NCBI GenBank assembly: GCA_038087015.1
Contig: JASBNA010000077.1
Location: forward strand, 1 to 64,000
Direction: 5' to 3'
Length of the DNA: 64,000 nt
Source: Cerrena zonata
Taxonomy: Eukaryota > Basidiomycota > Agaricomycetes > Polyporales > Cerrenaceae
Shown here: piece after piece, positions 1-10,437 of the stretch
How the letters are laid out: each line of letters opens with the position of its first letter
Numbering within the stretch: the stretch's first letter is position 1
Notes under the pieces: model-generated
Database searches by the model: none
The model's input: the letters and a program-made list of their open reading frames with translations, nothing else
What the model was told of the DNA's origin: nothing
Made by a program: the position numbers and the translations under genes

Positions 1-860
1 TTTCAGCACGCCTTCGATTCCTCCGGTCGTTTGTACAACCAAGACGGCAAATTGGAGCAATGGTGGACAAATGCTACCAGCGAACGCTACAATGTCATCC
101 AGAAGTGTATCGTGGACCAATATTCTTGTATGTGCCGTTTTCGTCCTTTTCTGTTTGGACTGCCTGTTCATAAGATGTTCAATGATAGCATACTATGTGG
201 AAGATGGCGAAGGAAAGAGGATATACTTGAACGTCAGTATTTTATTATCACGTCTATCACCCTCTTGTTGACATCCAATCGTTCTTGCAGGGAAACATGT
301 AAGTCGAGTAAATATATTCTCACTTTCTCATGGTTTATCCTCTCGTAATCTCAGGACATCCGGTGAGAACATCGGCGATAGTGGGATAATTCAATCTTTC
401 CGTGCTTGGAAGAGTCAATTCCAAGAATCGAAGAAAGCTGGAAATGAATATCTCTTGCCTGGTTTGCCTTATACTCGGTACGTTCTTCTTCATACATCGA
501 TGTTCAACATATACTAAATGAGTATTTAGTGAACAATTGTTCTTCATTTCATTCGCCAACCAATGGGCGCAGAATATCAAACCCGAGTCGGTTGTACGTT
601 TTTCATCATTTCTTCACGCTGTATTTTCTGATGCTCACAATTTGCAATTTTCCCTCTCAGGCCATCCGAGTTCGCGCAGACCCACACTCGCCCAACCGTT
701 TCCGAGTCGAAGGAACACTATCCAACGTTCCAGAGTTTGCGGAAGCCTTCAAGTGTCCTGCTGGTTCGAAGGTCCGTATTGTTTTTATATGGCATCATAT
801 CACTTGTTAATCCAAGTATAGATGAACCCTCCACAAGAGAAGCGTTGTCTCTTCTGGTAG
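1..860 (+). CDS. M13-family zinc metallopeptidase (neprilysin/ECE-like), C-terminal part
   Basis: This is the 3' end of a gene that starts left of the window. Exons read as 7-127, 189-232, 291-298 (an 8-base micro-exon), 355-477, 530-593, 661-771 and 822-860; they total 510 bases (170 codons) with every join in frame. The product begins at HAFDSSGR, which places it at the second His of the HExxH zinc motif, so the first half of the active site lies outside. The third zinc ligand is visible in SGENIGD (about 361-381). The end is typical of the family: [20 protein letters not shown], a FKCP motif, and a terminal KRCLFW before TAG. Family members are secreted or membrane-anchored endopeptidases that cut short peptides. 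It is convergent with the scramblase gene, 150 bp apart. No lesion is seen in this part. Confidence 0.88.
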
Positions 861-1010
861 TGCGAGCAGAAGGTCAGTAATATTTGTGTACGATATTCTA
901 GTAGAGCACTTCGAGCTTTGGTCGTACTCTGCTCTCGAGCCTTTGCTTTTATATTTATATATTGTGATATGAATGTTTGGATAGGTCTATAGTAACCTAA
1001 GTTTATATAC

Positions 1011-2525
1011 TTATTCGCCACCGCTGAAGAAATGGAATAACCCAAATGACGATCTAGGATCATCGTTAGTACCTGCTGTCTATATTATTCGTCTCATGAG
1101 CACTTACCCTCCTGAATGTCTGGAGAAGTAGTCATAGTCAATATTAACAGCATTTGCGAGGACGAGCTGTGGATGCCATCAGAATGAAGTCAACGAGACG
1201 TTGAGAGTAAGGTAAATATGACTTACGGCACGCTCATCTAAAGTAAGTTTTTGCGAAGAACCATGAGGGTTTGGGATCTCGGCGACTTGCCCTGTGGAGG
1301 TCTCAACGAGGATAGGTTGAGGTGCGAAACGGACCATATACCGCCCCGTGTCGGTAAATATCTATGAATAATATCAGTAAAGTTACCAGAGCTGTTTCGT
1401 ATGCTTTATATTTGTCTGCAGGAAATACACTTACCTCTCTCCCAAACCCTCTAAAATTCCGACTCACATGCGCCCTCTCCTTCCCATGGGCGTCCACAAA
1501 CGAGAAATCCCAAGCCAACAACCCTTCATCAATCTTTGCAAATTGATGGAACGTATCTTCATTTGGTTCTGGTTCTGGCTGTGGGTCTGAAGCTAGTGAG
1601 AGGACACGATGCGTTCCGTGTCTTAGGAAGAGGTCATAGCGTCTACGCCAAATGTGCCATCGTTGTTGCACTTCTGCGAAAGTGTCGAGAACGGGTTCAC
1701 CTTCTGGAGTGTATGTTTCGTAGTCTTGGAGTCGTTGGACGTACATGCGGGAGTTGATCCATGCGAATGGTCGTCTTAACTGTTGAAATTACGTGTGTTT
1801 TCGTTAATTAGAAGCAATGTAGTGGATCTCGAGTGCGTACCCATAGCACTGGGGAACCATCTCTGTCAAGTACGACTGCTCTGAAGGGTCTATGTGTTCG
1901 GAAGGCTTGTCGAGCGAACATGCTAAAGAAGCCTCTTGGTTCTTCCGCAATATAGCCCAGCGTTTCTTCCTGTGCATTTGCTAAAATATTATACATTCAT
2001 CAGTCCGAGTCTCCTGTAATAATCCATCAATATTTACTGATGACATATCTGTTGGCCTGCTCGAAACCGACAAAGATGTTCAGCATTTCAATCTGTCTGG
2101 CACGAAGGAGATTCGCCTAAGAATCTGAGATACTAATAAGCAATTTTTCCATAAACGTAGACGTACCTGGTAATAATGAGCAAATCATTATGCATTAACA
2201 AAGCATTGAGCCCTTCTTCAGGATTACTAGCCGGTGGGCGTTGACTAGCTTCCCATAACGCGCTATTCTCATCGGGCTCGAACGGACGTTGATCCTCTGG
2301 AGTGGGAAATGGCTCTTGCGGATGTAAAGGACTACGTCTTGAAGATGAACTGGGCGTGACCTTTGGACGTACACGACCGACACCTGGTCTACGGTCAGAG
2401 TCGAAACGCGAGAGTGCGTAGGTACGAAATTGAGTGTGTATTGCACTGGGAGGTCTAGAACATGGTTTCGCGAGTGTTAGTGGGATATGGGCACTTCTTA
2501 CTGTGCCTATTCGAGCGGCGAGCAT
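1011..2525 (-). CDS. Phospholipid-scramblase family protein (Aim25-like, probably mitochondrial)
   Basis: A complete seven-exon gene: 2525-2167, 2096-2038, 1980-1841, 1779-1435, 1361-1227, 1166-1108 and 1053-1011. The exons sum to 1140 bases, an exact 380 codons with the stop. The first ~40 residues are rich in Arg, Ser and Ala with few acids (MLAARIGTVRSAHIPL), as in a mitochondrial presequence. The middle is Pro/Ser-rich. The scramblase core follows: RQIEMLNIFVGFEQANRY, GYIAEE, RTHRPF.A.VLD, RPFAWINSRMYV, EVQQRWHIWRRRYDLF, FAKIDEGLLAWDF and RNFRGFGREIFTDTGRY. These match fungal Aim25 and Scramblase-domain proteins. The last intron carries a TACTAAC branch point just before its CTAG acceptor. 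The start is the first ATG before the presequence. Known members bind lipids at membranes; the exact reaction in fungi is uncertain. It looks intact. Confidence 0.88.
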
Positions 2526-2860
2526 AGATGAACGAGCTAGGCAGACTCCAGAGGATGCGTTCTGGGTAGACTGTGGCTGAAATGATGCCGGAAAGCTTGG
2601 TTCCGACCCACTTGGGTTGGTTATCTATGGTGCAAAATCAAAAGTCACGTGACAGAAATAGAACCGCTGTTTGCCGAACGTCTACCTTTGCGACCTCGAT
2701 AGTCATGTGACAGAAATTGACCCGTTTTTTTCCATTTCCGTTTCGAACATCCGGATGTCGCCAGTCATTATTCTCACGCTTTGCTCCCCTTTTCACCCTC
2801 TCTTTTTCTCCTCCTTCTCCTTGAAGCCCTCTGTTCCGACAGACTGCTTCCCTTTAGGTT
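2526..2860. other. Intergenic: scramblase upstream region and likely left edge of the Helitron
   Basis: No gene is recognised. This should hold the scramblase promoter on the minus strand. Two imperfect copies of a short motif containing TCACGTGACAGAAAT or TCATGTGACAGAAAT lie at about 2645-2660 and 2703-2718. From about 2770 the sequence turns into a pyrimidine-rich leader before the Helitron coding exons. The Helitron 5' terminus (TC following an A) should be in this stretch, but I cannot place it. Confidence 0.4.
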
Positions 2861-3677
2861 ATGCGGATGGCGACTACACCCCCTCGTCGATCCGCTCGTC
2901 TTGCTGCCCACGCATCACGTCCCGCTGCCTCCGTTTCTCAACCACCGCCCCGCCACGTCAGCAATCCTTCGTCGTCGGCCGTGCCACGTCCTTCGCTCGT
3001 CGACTTTCTCTTACCCCTCAACGGGCCCTTCATTATCTACGGTTTAGACAACCGCCCCTCGTACTTCCAACCTTGTTCTTCCGTCCCTAACGCCACCTCT
3101 TCGGTTCGTGATCATTTCATTTTACTGGCTGGTCACTGATTTTTCTGTTCAGCTCGCTCCTTCCCGTGCGCTGTCGCCTGAGTCTCCCTCTGTCCCTTCG
3201 TCCTCATCCACCCTGTGCTCCTGCCAAGCAGGGCCCAATCATTCGCGCAACCGAAACAATCGTGCTCTTCGTAAGGCCAAGCGGATACGCGCCAAGCTAC
3301 GCCTTGTTGCGTCTGCCCAATGATGCTTGCAATCCAGCGCGGCGCTTGGCTTTCGGGCCTTAACGTAGCGTAGATTGCTGTGCACTCATGTCTTGACCTC
3401 AGATCGGCCCCCTCATATCCTCTTGTACGTTTATCACGTCTTTTGGTTGCTTCCGCTAACCCTTCATTTTCTGCAGCACTTTTTTTTGGGTACGAACATC
3501 GGCCATTGTCTCCACATCCTTCCGCCTTACCGCTCCGCTTGAGGACCCCTGTCTTGTCACTATGTATATATATAATTCCCTACGTCGCCTGCAAATGTAA
3601 TTGGTCGCATCTCTGCTTCCTGTGCTTAATTGAGTGACTTCATACTGTCTCTCTCTTTGTGAAATTCTGCCCTGCAG
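2861..3677 (+). CDS. Probable 5' exons of the Helitron Rep-helicase gene (structure tentative)
   Basis: An ATG at 2861 (or 2867) opens a frame rich in Pro, Ser, Arg and Ala. It runs to about 3103 and can join, across a GT..CAG intron ending near 3151, to a second stretch that encodes a basic tail (RKAKRIRAKLRL) to about 3322. A further intron-like interval ends with CTGCAG immediately before 3678, where the long ORF begins. That makes 3678 look like an acceptor and an exon start rather than the true protein start. Basic, low-complexity N-termini are common in fungal Helitron proteins. I cannot fix the joins between 3240 and 3677. Confidence 0.35.
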
Positions 3678-6600
3678 ATGGTCGTTCGTTCGCGCTACGT
3701 GCCCTTCCATGAGTTCAAGCAGTTTCCTTGCGTGTCTGGATCATTAGATGGTCTCTTCACTGGTGATCGTCTCCTTTATCGTGGTTCTTTTGCATTGGAT
3801 GCTGTACCTCCCGCTCCCCACGTTGCTCTTGCCGTTCCATTACATTTTTTGGCTGGCTTCGTGATTGTGGTTGAATTTCGTAAGCTGTTGACTCAACATC
3901 GCATTAAGATTAGACGTGGTTTCTTTTCTCCTGATGACTATCGCGATGAACTTCGGTCTCATGTCTGCTCCTCTCAATGCAAGAGAAAAGTTGCCGTTTT
4001 TCATCGCCCCTCTGTTAGCATCGTTAATCCTTTCGGGCGGCCCAACTTCGTGCCCTTGCCGAGTGAGATTCCTTCAGAATATCGTGAATTCGTCTACCCC
4101 AGCTCCACTACTTTCCCACCGCCTCCTATGACTTTGGAAGCTCGCACTCAGATGTTACGAGACTTCACAGATCAACTTAGTGAATCTGCTCTTGCTGAGC
4201 TCCCCTGCGCCGTCTGCGCTGAACTCGTTAAAAGGTCCGACACCTCTGCTGTTAACGTGTCTGATCCTGTCTTTCTGCCTCTGGCGCGTTTAGATGCATC
4301 TGTTGCCGTCCTGACTCGTACCTCTGATGCTGTTGCCGCTCAATCGCTACATTCTCCCATCCTTGAGCGCGCGGGTCTTAGCGTTCACCGTGACACTCGG
4401 GTGGCCGACGTTTGTTCTACATGTTTGACCGCTTTGAAGAACGACAGATTACCTCCCCGCTCGCTGGCGAATGGCCTGTGGGTGGGTGATATACCTCCAG
4501 AACTTCAGGCACTTAATTATTGTGAGAAACTTATGGTTGCTCGCTTCCGTCACAACACCTTCGTGGTTTCCGTTATCATGGGTCAACGACGGATGTCTGC
4601 CAATGCTGTCACGTTCGCACAACCAGTCGCTAAGTTTCATGCTATTTTGCCGCCTCCGCCTTCGGATCTTGAGTCGTGTCTCGTCGTGCTTTTCACAGGC
4701 TCTTCCGCTCCCACCCCCGATGACATGAAACGCACTCCCCTTATTATTCGGAAGCAGGTGGTATGGGATGCTCTAATATGGCTTAAGTTGAATCATAAGG
4801 ACTACCATGACATCCAGTTGTCACGGGAGAACTTGGACATGTATGTTGAATCAGAGCCTCCCGTCTCCATTGTGTATCGCCCCGTCGATGCAACTGAACC
4901 TGTTAATCCAACTGAAACTTTGCCTGTTCATGATGATGGTGATGAACGCGGTACCGAAACGGGTCCTTGTTCTTTCGCCGTTCATTCACTCACCTCCGAA
5001 AAATACCAAAATTTGTCTCGCGAGGGTCGTGTTGCCGCCTCTTTGCACCATTTGGCAAGCGGTCGTGACATTCTTGCCTATGGTCGCGCTGAAGACCCAG
5101 AGTCTATATATCACAATCCGTTATTATTTCCAGGCATGTTCCCTTGGTTGTTCCCGTACGGATTAGGCGGATTTGAGAACCCCTCGATCAAGACGCCGTT
5201 GGGTCGTGAGCAACATCTCCAGCATCTATTAATGTATCATGACCGTCGATTTCAGGAAGATGAATTTTTCCCCTTCATTCTGTTCAGTCATGCCCAAATT
5301 CGTGGTGCTTCCCTCGGGGGCTACCTGCTTACTGAACGCAAAAATTTTCCACACGTCGCAGAGAAAATCCAGTCTTTGGACCTCGAAACGCTGGCTGAGC
5401 TGGCTCGTCGGGGTGAGGAGGATGGTTTTGTCAAACCAACCAATGATAAGGAGCGACAATGCTTCGAGTTCTTACACTTCGTTGACCATGTGGGGGGCCA
5501 TGTACCCAATTCAACCACTTGCAAACGTCGCCAACGCAACCAGATTCAGTCGCTCATATATCGCCTAGGTACACCTGTGTTTTTCATCACGTTTTCACCG
5601 GCAGACTCCAAAAGTCCGATTTGTATGTATCTTGCAGGGAAGAAGATTGATTTGTTTTCATCTAATCCTGACATGCCCGACGCCGCTGAAAGGCTGAGAA
5701 CCGTTGCCCGAAATCCAGTGGCGTGCGCTCGATTCTTTCATCTGGTGGTGACTCTGTTTATTAAGTATATCCTGCGTTGGGACACTGGCACCGATGGTCT
5801 ATTCGGTCCTACGTCTGGCTACTACGGTACAGTCGAATCTCAAGGCCGTCTCACCCTACACCTGCATCTGCTTCTTTGGATTAAGCATTCCTTGTCTCCG
5901 CAAGAGTTACGCGATCGTGCTCTTAAGGATACTGAATTTCAACGCGAAATCATACAGTGGCTTGAGTCTTGTTGTTCAGGTGAATTGGCTGGAGGACCCA
6001 TGGGAGATGCATTCGGGCAGGAGAACACCGATGTTCCTTGCCGTGATGACGATCCTACAATGGAACTGCCCAAGGGCCCTCCTGCCGCACCCTTGTCTCC
6101 TGAGCAACTGTCGGAATACATGGAGCATGTGACGGCTACGACAGATGCTGTCTTGATCAAAGCCTATGTGCATCGTTGTGGCGCCCACTGTAAGCGCAAG
6201 TCCACAGGTGACTGCCGTGGTCGCTTTCCTCGTGAGTTGTGTGAGCAATCAACATTCGACGACATCGGAGCTCTCCGACTTGCTCACAGAGAGGAGTGGC
6301 TTAACACATTCACAAGGGACCTTGCTTATTTACTGCGCTGTAATTCTGACACGGCATGTTTGCTTTCTGGTACCCAGGTCCGGGCTATCATTGCTTACGT
6401 CACCGATTACGTGACTAAATGCCAACTAAAGACGTACACCCTCTTTGGTGTTATCAGAGCAGTCATGGAAAAAAATGCGGATCTTGTTAGTGAACAGGAT
6501 GACAAAACGGTTGCTGCTCGGAGACTGCTCACAAAGGTGGTCAATGCTCTAAACGCGAAAATGGAGACCGGGGGCCCTATGTTGTGTGCCTCACTACTTG

Positions 6601-9600
6601 GATTCCCCGACCATTACACTAGTCACTCTTTTAAGCTCTTTTTTTGGTATCCTTATCTACGCTTCGTTGCTGACGTCTGGGACATGGACCTCACCCAGGA
6701 CAAGAACAACGCCCGTGACACCGTCTTTCTTGCTGTCGATGGCGAAAATCGCGTGGTCGCTCACTCCAAGGTCAACGATTACATCTTCCGACCAAGTCAC
6801 TTTGATTCCTGGTGCTTATACGATTACATGCTCCATTGCAACTTCGAGCGAGACCGTACCAAAAGGAAGGCCCCCGCTGGTAACGAAGGCCCCGACCTCG
6901 ACGATCCTTTTGGAGGACAGGATGCTAGTGTTCACAACGACGATGCGGAGGAAGATCATCCTACGTCTGCTCGTTACTCTCAAAAATTTCGTTTCCAAGC
7001 AGGACATCCCAACGTTGCTACCCATCGCATTGCTTATTCCGCTGATGTTTCGAAGATGGTACTCGATTTTGCGGGGGGGAAATTGCCACGCCAGGCTGGT
7101 GAATCCGACATTTATTGCGCTACCATGTTGGCATTGTTTCGACCTGGGGGTTGGAGAACCGCCCGGGAGCTAAAGAGCGCTGATCAGAGTTGGTCGGATG
7201 CATTCCACCAAGCTGCATTCAGCGAAGATTCTAGTGCTTTTATACGCAGGATCAATTATCTTTACGAGTGCTACGATGACCGAGATAACTACTCAGCTCA
7301 ACGTCGGCGGGGACAAGAGGGTGACACTTTGGGAATGTTCTCAGCATCTACCTTGGACGCGCTAGACGTGGAACGAGCCCAGGATCACGTGGTCGATCCC
7401 ACCGGCATAGACGGCGCCGATTACGAGGATCTCCTCGCTCCTGAGGGAAGGACGGCGACAGTTCGTCTTGAAATGGATGTCATGCGTGCCTACATGCAGC
7501 TCGTAACCGTAGGTCCTAACGCCATCCCTTATCCACCTCCTCAGGCTCTCGATGTGGCCAATTTACCTGCATTCAATGGATCTCAGTGGTCAAAGCTTGT
7601 TTCCGCAGAGAAATCAAGCCGAATTGCTGCTCGCGCTGCTGATCCTTCACAAGAACATTCGTCTACCGTTCGCGAACCTGTGTCGCACGACAGCAATCAG
7701 GTTTGCATCATCTCGCCCGATAAGTGTACGTCTTTCATCCACACATCTTATCTTGAGGGTTCCGGTCAGGGCTTTTTCGCAGGTGTCAACGTTTCCCCAC
7801 TGTTAAAGGAGATATGCGCACATTTCACTTTGAATGCTGAGCAGGTTCGCGCGTTTGTGACTATTACTAGCTCAGTCCTCTCCCCGTCGGACTACTCATT
7901 GTTGATGTATCTTGGTGGCATGGGCGGTACTGGGAAGTCGCAAGTAATCAAGGCTTTGACAGCTTTCTTCACTGCTAGAGGTGAGAGAAATCGTATGCTT
8001 CTGATGGCCCCTACTGGCGCTGCCGCTTGCCTCATTAACGGCTCCACCTACCATACCGCTCTCAAGCTGCAACGGGGCAGTCGCAAGCTAAGTCAGAAGG
8101 CTCGAGACGAGCTTCGTTCAAATTTGCGCAGTGTCGATGTGCTCTTTTTCGACGAGGTGTCAATGATCTCTGCTACTGACCTGCAACAGATCAGTGCGCA
8201 GCTTTCCAACGCTTTAGGAAATAGCAATGCCTTCGGAGGAAAGCACGTCGTGCTGGCTGGCGACTTTTGTCAACTACCACCCGTAGCTACCTCTGGTAGC
8301 GCATTATACTCCAAATCCGGGTTATCCAGCGCGTCTAACGCTGGGCAATACAACGCTTTGGGCAGCACCGTGTGGCACCAGTTCACCACAGTCGTCATTT
8401 TGCGAGAAAATATGCGCCAGAGAGGTCTTTCGGTGCCCGATCAACAATTCAGGGCTGCGTTAGGTAGACTTCGTTTTCGCTCTTGCAACGAGGCAGACAT
8501 TGCCCTCTTTCGTTCTCGTGTAGTGGGCGCTTCTGCGAACGCACCAAGGCTCTACGAACCACAGTTTAGGGACGTATCCATCATAACTCCTTGGAACGCA
8601 CACCGCGATGCCATCAACGACTTTCAGTCTGCCAGATTCGCTTCCTCCACAGGCCAAAAACTGATGTCCTTCTACTCTCGAGATAAGTGGAGTGCCGCTA
8701 CCCTCAAGAAGTCTCGATCGCTCGGCAACAGCCCTTTCGTCGCCAGCGACGTCCAAGATATGCTTTGGCGCGTGCCTCCCTGCTTAGTTGAGCGGCACTC
8801 ATGCGGTGTGTTGCAACTCTGCATAGGTATGCCAGTAATGATCAAAAACAATGAGGCCACGGAGCTGTGCATCACTAACGGCGCCGAGGCAATAGTCGTT
8901 GGTTGGAACTACAACACCCATCCCTCTGGTAAACTAACGCTGGATGTCTTGTATGTAAGGCTGCTCAATCCCGCAACGAACGTCCAACTCCAGCACTTGC
9001 CGCTCAACGTCGTGCCGATTGCTACCAGAAAAGAGACTGTCAGGGTGCAGCTGCCCAATTCCACCTTCGTCTCAATTTCACGAACGCAGGTTCCGGTGCT
9101 CCCCAACTTCGCCATGACAGATTACGGTTCTCAGGGCCGTACCCGGCCATTCAACAATGTCGACCTGCGCCATTGCAAGAACCATCAATCGGCGTACATG
9201 TGTCTCTCGCGGGGCTCTGCTCTGGAAGGTCTGCTCCTTCTGCACCCTTTCACTGATGACATTTTCAGAGGGGGGCTTACTGGAGACTTGTGGCTGGAAT
9301 TACACCAGTTGGAAATATTGGACGACATCTCCCGTTTTAGGTATGAGGGGTCGCTTCAACTGGATGTGGGCGGTCGCACACGCGGTGATGTACTGGCTGC
9401 CTTCCGTGCCATTCGTGGACAGCATTACAAGCCCTCACATGCATCCGGTTTGGATCAACACTCGTCTCGCCGTAAACATGCCCGCGATGACATCCCATCG
9501 GCGCTGAACCCTCACAACCCTGTTCGACCGAGACCAGCCCACCAAATAGCCTCTGTCCAAGCCGGGTCTCCAATGGTCTATGAGGGTTTGATATGGGATT

Positions 9601-10424
9601 CTGTGGATCACAGCTGCGCCTATGATGCGCTGCTTACCGTACTTATCAATGCTACCCGATGCTTCCCCGCGATGTGGTCCGATGTGGCAGATCGCAACCC
9701 AATCGTCGATTACTTCTGGACAGAACTGGCTCGGACCTTCACAGGGGGCGTCTTCGTCACCAACTCAGCACCGTTGGAACGGGCTCGCGATGCGGTCCGC
9801 GACTTGCTGAGCAACGTCAATGGCGTTCTCTTCCCTCGGCGGGGTGATACCCCCACGGAGATATTTGAGCTTGCGAATCGTTTCGCCACCGTCTCGGAGC
9901 CTTACGCGACCAGACATGAAATATGTCGCGTTTGCCCTCCCTCTTCAACACCATCGAAGCCAATCAACAGCCTGGTCTGGCGGGCGTTCGATTTTTTGCC
10001 TCACTTGACCTTGCCAACAACGATCGGGACCTTGTTCAGCAAGGTGTTTTGCCATGAAAATACTGATGAATATTGCGTATCATGCACCCTGCCAAACCTA
10101 ACATGGAAGGTCACATGTCAAACCATTCCTTCCCTTCTGGCGATGGAGATTCCGTGGGAGGTTTCTCCCGACATTCACATTGAAGCTAGGTTCGTGCAGC
10201 CATTGACTGACAGCGATTGTACCTGGGAGTTGCAGGCGATAATTTACCTCGGTTGGAATCACTACACTGCACGATTCGTCGCGGCGGACGGTACCGTGTG
10301 GTATCACGACGGTGCGGACACTGGGAGAATGTGTACATTTGAAGCCGAACACCTCCATTCCATACCTAATATACACAACGCGGGCGAACGCAGGGCTTGT
10401 CTGGTTTTCTATCGTCGTACATGA
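3678..10424 (+). CDS. Helitron Rep-PIF1 helicase with C-terminal ubiquitin-protease-like domain
   Basis: A single uninterrupted frame of 2248 codons. Residues 1-400 are a fungal Helitron N-terminal region with CxxC pairs (CAVC, CSTC). Around 490-950 lies the Helitron-like Rep domain: FPWLFPYGLGGF, then the HUH motif H728-L-H730 in LTLHLHLLLW, and the two-tyrosine motif Y907-V-T-D-Y911 followed by K914. Residues about 1390-1850 form a PIF1-type SF1 helicase with Walker A GGTGKS (Lys1420), Walker B LFFDEVSM, and later motifs ending in an YMCLSRG-like segment. After a linker, residues 1965-2248 look like a cysteine peptidase: SCAYDALLTVL (Cys1980) and LGWNHYTARF (His2195) followed by an Asp-rich turn, as in USP (C19) proteases. 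All key Rep and helicase residues seem present, so the element may be autonomous or only recently silenced. The peptidase assignment is less certain than the rest. Confidence 0.9.
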   Translation: MVVRSRYVPFHEFKQFPCVSGSLDGLFTGDRLLYRGSFALDAVPPAPHVALAVPLHFLAGFVIVVEFRKLLTQHRIKIRRGFFSPDDYRDELRSHVCSSQCKRKVAVFHRPSVSIVNPFGRPNFVPLPSEIPSEYREFVYPSSTTFPPPPMTLEARTQMLRDFTDQLSESALAELPCAVCAELVKRSDTSAVNVSDPVFLPLARLDASVAVLTRTSDAVAAQSLHSPILERAGLSVHRDTRVADVCSTCLTALKNDRLPPRSLANGLWVGDIPPELQALNYCEKLMVARFRHNTFVVSVIMGQRRMSANAVTFAQPVAKFHAILPPPPSDLESCLVVLFTGSSAPTPDDMKRTPLIIRKQVVWDALIWLKLNHKDYHDIQLSRENLDMYVESEPPVSIVYRPVDATEPVNPTETLPVHDDGDERGTETGPCSFAVHSLTSEKYQNLSREGRVAASLHHLASGRDILAYGRAEDPESIYHNPLLFPGMFPWLFPYGLGGFENPSIKTPLGREQHLQHLLMYHDRRFQEDEFFPFILFSHAQIRGASLGGYLLTERKNFPHVAEKIQSLDLETLAELARRGEEDGFVKPTNDKERQCFEFLHFVDHVGGHVPNSTTCKRRQRNQIQSLIYRLGTPVFFITFSPADSKSPICMYLAGKKIDLFSSNPDMPDAAERLRTVARNPVACARFFHLVVTLFIKYILRWDTGTDGLFGPTSGYYGTVESQGRLTLHLHLLLWIKHSLSPQELRDRALKDTEFQREIIQWLESCCSGELAGGPMGDAFGQENTDVPCRDDDPTMELPKGPPAAPLSPEQLSEYMEHVTATTDAVLIKAYVHRCGAHCKRKSTGDCRGRFPRELCEQSTFDDIGALRLAHREEWLNTFTRDLAYLLRCNSDTACLLSGTQVRAIIAYVTDYVTKCQLKTYTLFGVIRAVMEKNADLVSEQDDKTVAARRLLTKVVNALNAKMETGGPMLCASLLGFPDHYTSHSFKLFFWYPYLRFVADVWDMDLTQDKNNARDTVFLAVDGENRVVAHSKVNDYIFRPSHFDSWCLYDYMLHCNFERDRTKRKAPAGNEGPDLDDPFGGQDASVHNDDAEEDHPTSARYSQKFRFQAGHPNVATHRIAYSADVSKMVLDFAGGKLPRQAGESDIYCATMLALFRPGGWRTARELKSADQSWSDAFHQAAFSEDSSAFIRRINYLYECYDDRDNYSAQRRRGQEGDTLGMFSASTLDALDVERAQDHVVDPTGIDGADYEDLLAPEGRTATVRLEMDVMRAYMQLVTVGPNAIPYPPPQALDVANLPAFNGSQWSKLVSAEKSSRIAARAADPSQEHSSTVREPVSHDSNQVCIISPDKCTSFIHTSYLEGSGQGFFAGVNVSPLLKEICAHFTLNAEQVRAFVTITSSVLSPSDYSLLMYLGGMGGTGKSQVIKALTAFFTARGERNRMLLMAPTGAAACLINGSTYHTALKLQRGSRKLSQKARDELRSNLRSVDVLFFDEVSMISATDLQQISAQLSNALGNSNAFGGKHVVLAGDFCQLPPVATSGSALYSKSGLSSASNAGQYNALGSTVWHQFTTVVILRENMRQRGLSVPDQQFRAALGRLRFRSCNEADIALFRSRVVGASANAPRLYEPQFRDVSIITPWNAHRDAINDFQSARFASSTGQKLMSFYSRDKWSAATLKKSRSLGNSPFVASDVQDMLWRVPPCLVERHSCGVLQLCIGMPVMIKNNEATELCITNGAEAIVVGWNYNTHPSGKLTLDVLYVRLLNPATNVQLQHLPLNVVPIATRKETVRVQLPNSTFVSISRTQVPVLPNFAMTDYGSQGRTRPFNNVDLRHCKNHQSAYMCLSRGSALEGLLLLHPFTDDIFRGGLTGDLWLELHQLEILDDISRFRYEGSLQLDVGGRTRGDVLAAFRAIRGQHYKPSHASGLDQHSSRRKHARDDIPSALNPHNPVRPRPAHQIASVQAGSPMVYEGLIWDSVDHSCAYDALLTVLINATRCFPAMWSDVADRNPIVDYFWTELARTFTGGVFVTNSAPLERARDAVRDLLSNVNGVLFPRRGDTPTEIFELANRFATVSEPYATRHEICRVCPPSSTPSKPINSLVWRAFDFLPHLTLPTTIGTLFSKVFCHENTDEYCVSCTLPNLTWKVTCQTIPSLLAMEIPWEVSPDIHIEARFVQPLTDSDCTWELQAIIYLGWNHYTARFVAADGTVWYHDGADTGRMCTFEAEHLHSIPNIHNAGERRACLVFYRRT

Positions 10425-10437
10425 CCTCATGTCCTGT

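Noticed and set aside
3108..3637. Several overlapping short ORFs before the Helitron helicase
   Set aside because: Different frames of one GC- and pyrimidine-rich leader. Only the frame starting at 2861 with an intron was kept, as tentative.
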